The translations under genes were made by a program, and so were the position numbers. A stretch of 21,859 bases of DNA from Saccoglossus kowalevskii (Eukaryota; Hemichordata; Enteropneusta; Harrimaniidae): positions 293,039-314,897 of the forward strand of contig NW_003156233.1 in NCBI RefSeq assembly GCF_000003605.2, written 5' to 3'. Within the stretch, counting starts at the first letter, position 1. The number at the start of each line of letters is the position of its first letter. The notes under the pieces were generated by a model, which searched no databases, had not been told where the DNA came from, and saw nothing but the letters and a program-made list of their open reading frames with translations. Positions 18,671-21,859 of the stretch are shown piece by piece.

Positions 18671-19110
18671 CAAGTTGGCCGACTTGCAGACATTTTGTTT
18701 TGTTTTTTGAAAATATGGCATGCTTTGTCAGTTTTTGTTTAAATTTGGTACACATTTTAGGATATATGTTCATAACGATTTTTTTTTGTGATTGGATAAA
18801 AGATGGCTGACATGCAGCTATTGCGTGTGTTTTTTTTTGTGTAAATGTGGTATTTTGGACATGCTTTGTCAGTTTTTATTCAAATGTGGCACATAAATGT
18901 TGATTTTTTTTTTTGAACGGGTTCAAAATGGCCGGCTAGTAGCCATATTGTTTTTTTTTTGGAAAATGTGATGTTGATAAGGTTTTTTTTTGTCTTCAAA
19001 TTGTACATGTTAGTATCCATGGCAGTCACAATCGAAGAAAAGATGTCCGACTGGCGGCCATTTGTTCGCATATTCTGTAATGTTTGCACATTTAACACGT
19101 ATATCTCTTG
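18671..19110 (+). repeat. Decayed tandem repeat, about 3.5 units of 115-128 bp
   Basis: Four related cores are spaced 128, 125 and 115 bases apart: AGTTGGCCGACTTGCAG (18673), AGATGGCTGACATGCAG (18801), AAATGGCCGGCTAGTAG (18926) and AGATGTCCGACTGGCGG (19041). Each is followed by an ATTTTG- or ATTG-like block, a T-run, and a CTTTGTCAGTTTTT...CAAAT(T/G)TGG-type segment in the first two units. The cores are partly palindromic (ATGGCC ... GGCCAT). The T-rich frames overlapping them on either strand are not genes. Confidence 0.75.
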
Positions 19111-19719
19111 CCAACAAATTATTATATTAGATTTTTTTAATCAACACTATGTGAACTATTTTATTAAATTTCTGTAGTTTTTCGTTAGAAACTCGTCACA
19201 TGTACATTACATCACCCACCCTACCGTAACGTGAGTCAGTTGAATTCAAATTATTACAGTCCTTCGCACTCACTGGCATTTGTGTGCCACGTTAGTTGGT
19301 TGTTTATTTCTTGGTGTTTTTGTTGTTTGTTTCTCTGTGATTCACAAATACTATGACTTTTCAAGTCCAAGTTCAACAAGTACATTTGTACTATCAAACA
19401 AGTAGTTAAAATGCCGACCAAAAACTTGAACGTAGACACATGTTGTTATCGTCATAAAGGTCACTGTACCCACGTATGTCAGCCAGTACATCACACAATG
19501 ACACGTCTACATCATATAACGGCACGAGTACACCACGTAATATTTGTATTAGGTCAATTATGTTGTGTGTCTTACATATTATATAAACGTACAGTGTTTT
19601 GTATAGACCAGCTCGTGTACCACATACAGAGGTAGAGCATGTAATATCTGAGCTAATGGAGATTTAGTTGGTCCATCAGCTGCAACCGACTTGAATGTTT
19701 TGTAGCAGCATTGAATTGA
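19111..19719. other. Non-coding stretch
   Basis: No gene recognised. A 74-codon plus-strand frame (19411-19635) begins MPTKNLNVD and is rich in His and Cys. It has no domain, no splice context and no clear promoter. The sequence around 19440-19630 repeatedly uses GTACAC/CACGTA-type words but shows no clean tandem period. Confidence 0.4.
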
Positions 19720-19870
19720 AGTCGTCACCTGCGCACGCGCGGGAATTGAGTCCCAAGCGACGATAACAATACACGCTAAAATCGTAAAGGCTCATGGGTA
19801 AACGTTTGTTTGTAAAAAAAAAAAAAAAAAGCCACGCTATAGCCATCTGACGCATGCGCAGGTGACGACT
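19720..19870. mobile_element. 151-bp MITE-like element with 20-bp terminal inverted repeats
   Basis: The left end AGTCGTCACCTGCGCACGCG (19720-19739) and the reverse complement of the right end (19851-19870) agree at 19 of 20 positions, differing only C/T at position 17. The interior is 111 bases, encodes nothing, and includes a 17-base A run (19814-19830). This fits a non-autonomous cut-and-paste DNA transposon. I did not find a convincing target-site duplication, so the superfamily is open. The TIRs contain NRF1-like GCGCATGCGC-type strings. Confidence 0.75.
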
Positions 19871-20042
19871 CCCCCGCTTCAAGTAATATATTAATCGGTT
19901 CAGTGATGTGGCACTGGGCAAATCAACTGCAGGCTGAATCTTCCAATACACGAAACTGTATAGCGGTATGTAGTCCGAAAGTATGCGGAATATTTTTTTA
20001 GTCGAAACGTATTGCCAGATTGATTGATTCAGAAACCCCATT

Positions 20043-20936
20043 GGTTATGGTATGCCCGTATTCGAGACACACACAGAGGAAAGCTTCTGGGTACAGACCG
20101 TCGTAATTCTTGGTAATGCAACGACGCATACCGTATGTGATGCAATGGTATGCCCGTACAGGAGACGCACACCGTCTGTGATGCAATGGTATGCCTGTTT
20201 ACAGGAGACGTACACCGTCTGTGATGCAATGGTATGCCCGTTTACAGGAGACTCACACCGTCTGTGATGCAATGGTATGTCCGTTTACAGGAGATGCACA
20301 CTGTCTGTGGTGCAATGGTATGCCTGTTTACAGGAGATGTACATCGTCTGTGATGCAATGGTATGCCCGTATACAGGAGACGTACGCCGTCTGTGATGCA
20401 ATGGTATGCCCGTTTACAGGAGACGTACAACGTCTGTGATGCAATGGTATGCCCGTTTACATGAGACGCACACTGTTTGTGATGCAATGGTATGCCCGTT
20501 TACAGGAGACGCACACCGTCTGTGATGCAATGATATGCCCGTTTACAGGAGACGTACATCGTCTGTGATGCAATGTATGCCCGTTTACAGGAGACGTACA
20601 TCGTCTGTGATGCAATGGTATGCCCGTTTACAGGATACGTACATCGTCTGTGATGCAATGGTATGCCCGTTTACAGGATACGTACATCGTCTGTGATGCA
20701 ATGTATGCCCGTTTACAGGATACGTACACCGTCTGTGATGCAATGGTATGCCTGTTTACAGGAGACGTACACCGTCTGTGATGCAATGGTATGCCCGTTT
20801 ACAGGATACGTACACCGTCTGTGATGCAATGGTATGCCCGTTTACAGGAGACGTACATCGTCTGTGATGCAATGGTATGCCCGTTTACAGGAGACGTACA
20901 TCGTCTGTGATGCAGTGCTGTACCTGTATACAGGAA
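20043..20936. repeat. 43-bp minisatellite, about 19 clear copies
   Basis: The consensus unit can be read as GATGCAATGGTATGCCCG followed by TTTACAGGAGACG, TAC(A)C/T and CGTCTGT. About 19 copies of the GATGCAATG core run from about 20138, with a degenerate leading copy from 20043. Most units are 43 bp. At least two lack one G (ATGTATG) and are 42 bp. Units carrying GGATACG instead of GGAGACG cluster at about 20630-20815, suggesting local homogenisation. Each unit has a 5-base inverted repeat (AGACG, 5-base loop, CGTCT). Overlapping frames exist in several phases on both strands and are not genes, because 43 is not a multiple of three. Confidence 0.97.
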
Positions 20937-21145
20937 GCATGTTCTTCTTCATACACTAGTGTGTTCGTAGTTGGGACACGTACACAGACGGCATGCTGTA
21001 TTTGCGATGCTGTACTATGACTGTATATTGGGGACATGCATCGTCTGTAATGCGATGGTATGTCTATCCACATGGGACATACATCGTCCGCGATTTAATA
21101 GTTTACTCGGGAACGCATCGTCTTTGATGCGATGGTATGTCCATC
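20937..21145. repeat. Degenerate right flank of the 43-bp minisatellite
   Basis: Diverged pieces of the unit recur here, for example GACATGCATCGTCTGTAATGCGATGG around 21034 and CGCATCGTCTTTGATGCGATGG around 21115. Insertions break the period. This is consistent with an older edge of the array that escaped recent homogenisation. Confidence 0.7.
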
Positions 21146-21432
21146 AGAAACACACAGGGAAGACACGCCATGTGTGATTGTAGTTGCTATGATCATGGAA
21201 GTAAAAAGAGAGCTCCATGCTATGATGCTCTCGATCTTTTACACATTATGATACAATTTGAATAGTTTTTAATGATTACCACGTGTGTGTTTGTAATTAT
21301 AAATGAAATATTATCTGAATACGACGACGTTCTAATTACTCAGTGCCCAATGGGAAAATGGATCAGTCTCCACAGCATATGTTTCTTACCAGCCTGCGTT
21401 ACAAGAACCGATGATGGTATTTTTTGCAAACA

Positions 21433-21446
21433 GCGCCACCTAGTGC
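21433..21446 (-). promoter_or_regulatory. CTCF-like site
   Basis: On the minus strand GCACTAGGTGGCGC matches the bilaterian CTCF core CCASYAGRKGGCRS at 13 of 14 positions; only the first base differs. Such a match can arise by chance, so binding is inference. Confidence 0.45.
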
Positions 21447-21588
21447 ATTTAAGATACGATTTGTGTTTTGACAACGTAAATATGTTTATGCACACCAAGG
21501 AATGTTGTTTCATTGTGAAATAATAATGAATTTATTCACTTTTTCATAAATCGGCGGATTGGTCAACAGTGTGTGGGGGCGACGAACC

Positions 21589-21606
21589 AACCCACAATGC
21601 ATTGCT
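21589..21606 (+). promoter_or_regulatory. Staf/ZNF143-like site
   Basis: AACCCACAATGCATTGCT matches the YWCCCRNMATSCMYYRCR consensus at 16 of 18 positions. A CCAAT box on the opposite strand (GGATTGG) lies about 30 bases upstream. Staf sites with CCAAT boxes are typical of TATA-less promoters, so this may mark a promoter near the right edge. Confidence 0.4.
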
Positions 21607-21859
21607 CCCTCAAAATTCATTCCTAAAACTACTCAGTATTTCCTCGTTACAACACCTCATTGGTTGAACACATATACACGTATTGTTCCCGATACAACAC
21701 ATTACAGCGGATAAAGACAAATTTGACGAATGTGTACTATAATGTTATAACAAAATGCTACTGTCTACTGTTTAACAGTAGAAAAACAAAGATGGTTTTA
21801 CTAATTGGCTCTATGGAAATGTAATATGAGACCTTATAATGAATGGCATGCACCACAGC

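Larger units (their letters stand above)
21146..21859. other. Right-end non-coding stretch with regulatory-type motifs
   Basis: No gene that I can support. An 83-codon plus-strand frame at 21272-21523 begins MITTCVFVII and has no recognised domain. The stretch contains a CTCF-like site (21433-21446), a Staf/ZNF143-like site (21589-21606) with ATTGG boxes on both sides (near 21559 and 21659), and a 17-base palindrome CTACTGTTTAACAGTAG at 21765-21781. It could be the promoter of a gene lying off the right edge. Confidence 0.4.

Noticed and set aside
20029-20487. Cys/His-rich frames across the minisatellite on both strands
   Set aside because: They are by-products of a 43-bp repeat, which is not a multiple of three. 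Open frames occur on both strands and in several phases, and there is no start or splice context.
21272-21523. 83-codon plus-strand frame with several Cys
   Set aside because: No recognised domain, no promoter or splice evidence, and a length compatible with chance.
1-21859. CRISPR arrays, tRNA or rRNA genes, viral or prophage genes, toxin genes
   Set aside because: None seen. The tandem array at 20043-20936 has no unique spacers, so it is not a CRISPR.

Overview
This is a eukaryotic, invertebrate animal genomic window. It is AT-rich and mostly non-coding. Its genes are split by introns with consensus GT-AG boundaries, and it carries AATAAA polyadenylation signals, microsatellites, small foldback (MITE-like) elements and a minisatellite. 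There are no bacterial operons, RNA genes or CRISPR arrays. I cannot name the species. A marine invertebrate (non-vertebrate deuterostome or lophotrochozoan) is my guess, based on the cholinesterase-like gene structure and the style of the repeats.

Layout. (1) 1-1035: on the minus strand, the first coding exon of a tubulin-specific chaperone E (TBCE)-like gene. It encodes the start of a CAP-Gly domain, and the gene runs off the left edge. (2) 1036-5900: a non-coding stretch with a palindromic element that carries two facing Staf/ZNF143-like sites, and a (TA)29 tract. (3) 5900-10989: a complete three-exon cholinesterase/carboxylesterase-family gene on the minus strand (here ChE-A, predicted 566 residues). 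Its large first intron carries a 438-bp foldback element. (4) 10990-15071: the region between two divergently transcribed genes. It holds a TATA-type promoter for ChE-A, a (TTTA)n microsatellite, and a perfect RFX X-box followed by a TATA box upstream of the next gene. (5) 15072-18480: a second cholinesterase/carboxylesterase-family gene on the plus strand (ChE-B), with two firm exons and one terminal exon whose reading frame is uncertain. (6) 18500-21859: repeats. These are a hairpin-led element with decayed 115-128-bp tandem units, a 151-bp element with 20-bp terminal inverted repeats, and a 43-bp minisatellite of about 19 clear copies. They are followed by a tail with CTCF-like and Staf-like motifs.

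ChE-A and ChE-B form a head-to-head paralogous pair. Both are predicted secreted alpha/beta-hydrolases with intact Ser-Glu-His triads and the same intron position just after the WANFA[RK]TG motif. They differ in informative ways. ChE-A keeps the choline-binding Trp (Torpedo W84 equivalent) and ChE-B has lost it. ChE-B also has a long acidic insertion in one disulfide loop. Both carry Ser where true acetylcholinesterases have the third Gly of the oxyanion-hole loop, which is the residue change known from insecticide-resistant mosquito ace-1 (G119S). Both also lack the Glu before the catalytic Ser (Ala in ChE-A, Gln in ChE-B). I see no dramatic new multi-gene system. The most interesting content is this divergent enzyme pair, its alternative C-termini, and the regulatory-looking motifs inside repeats.
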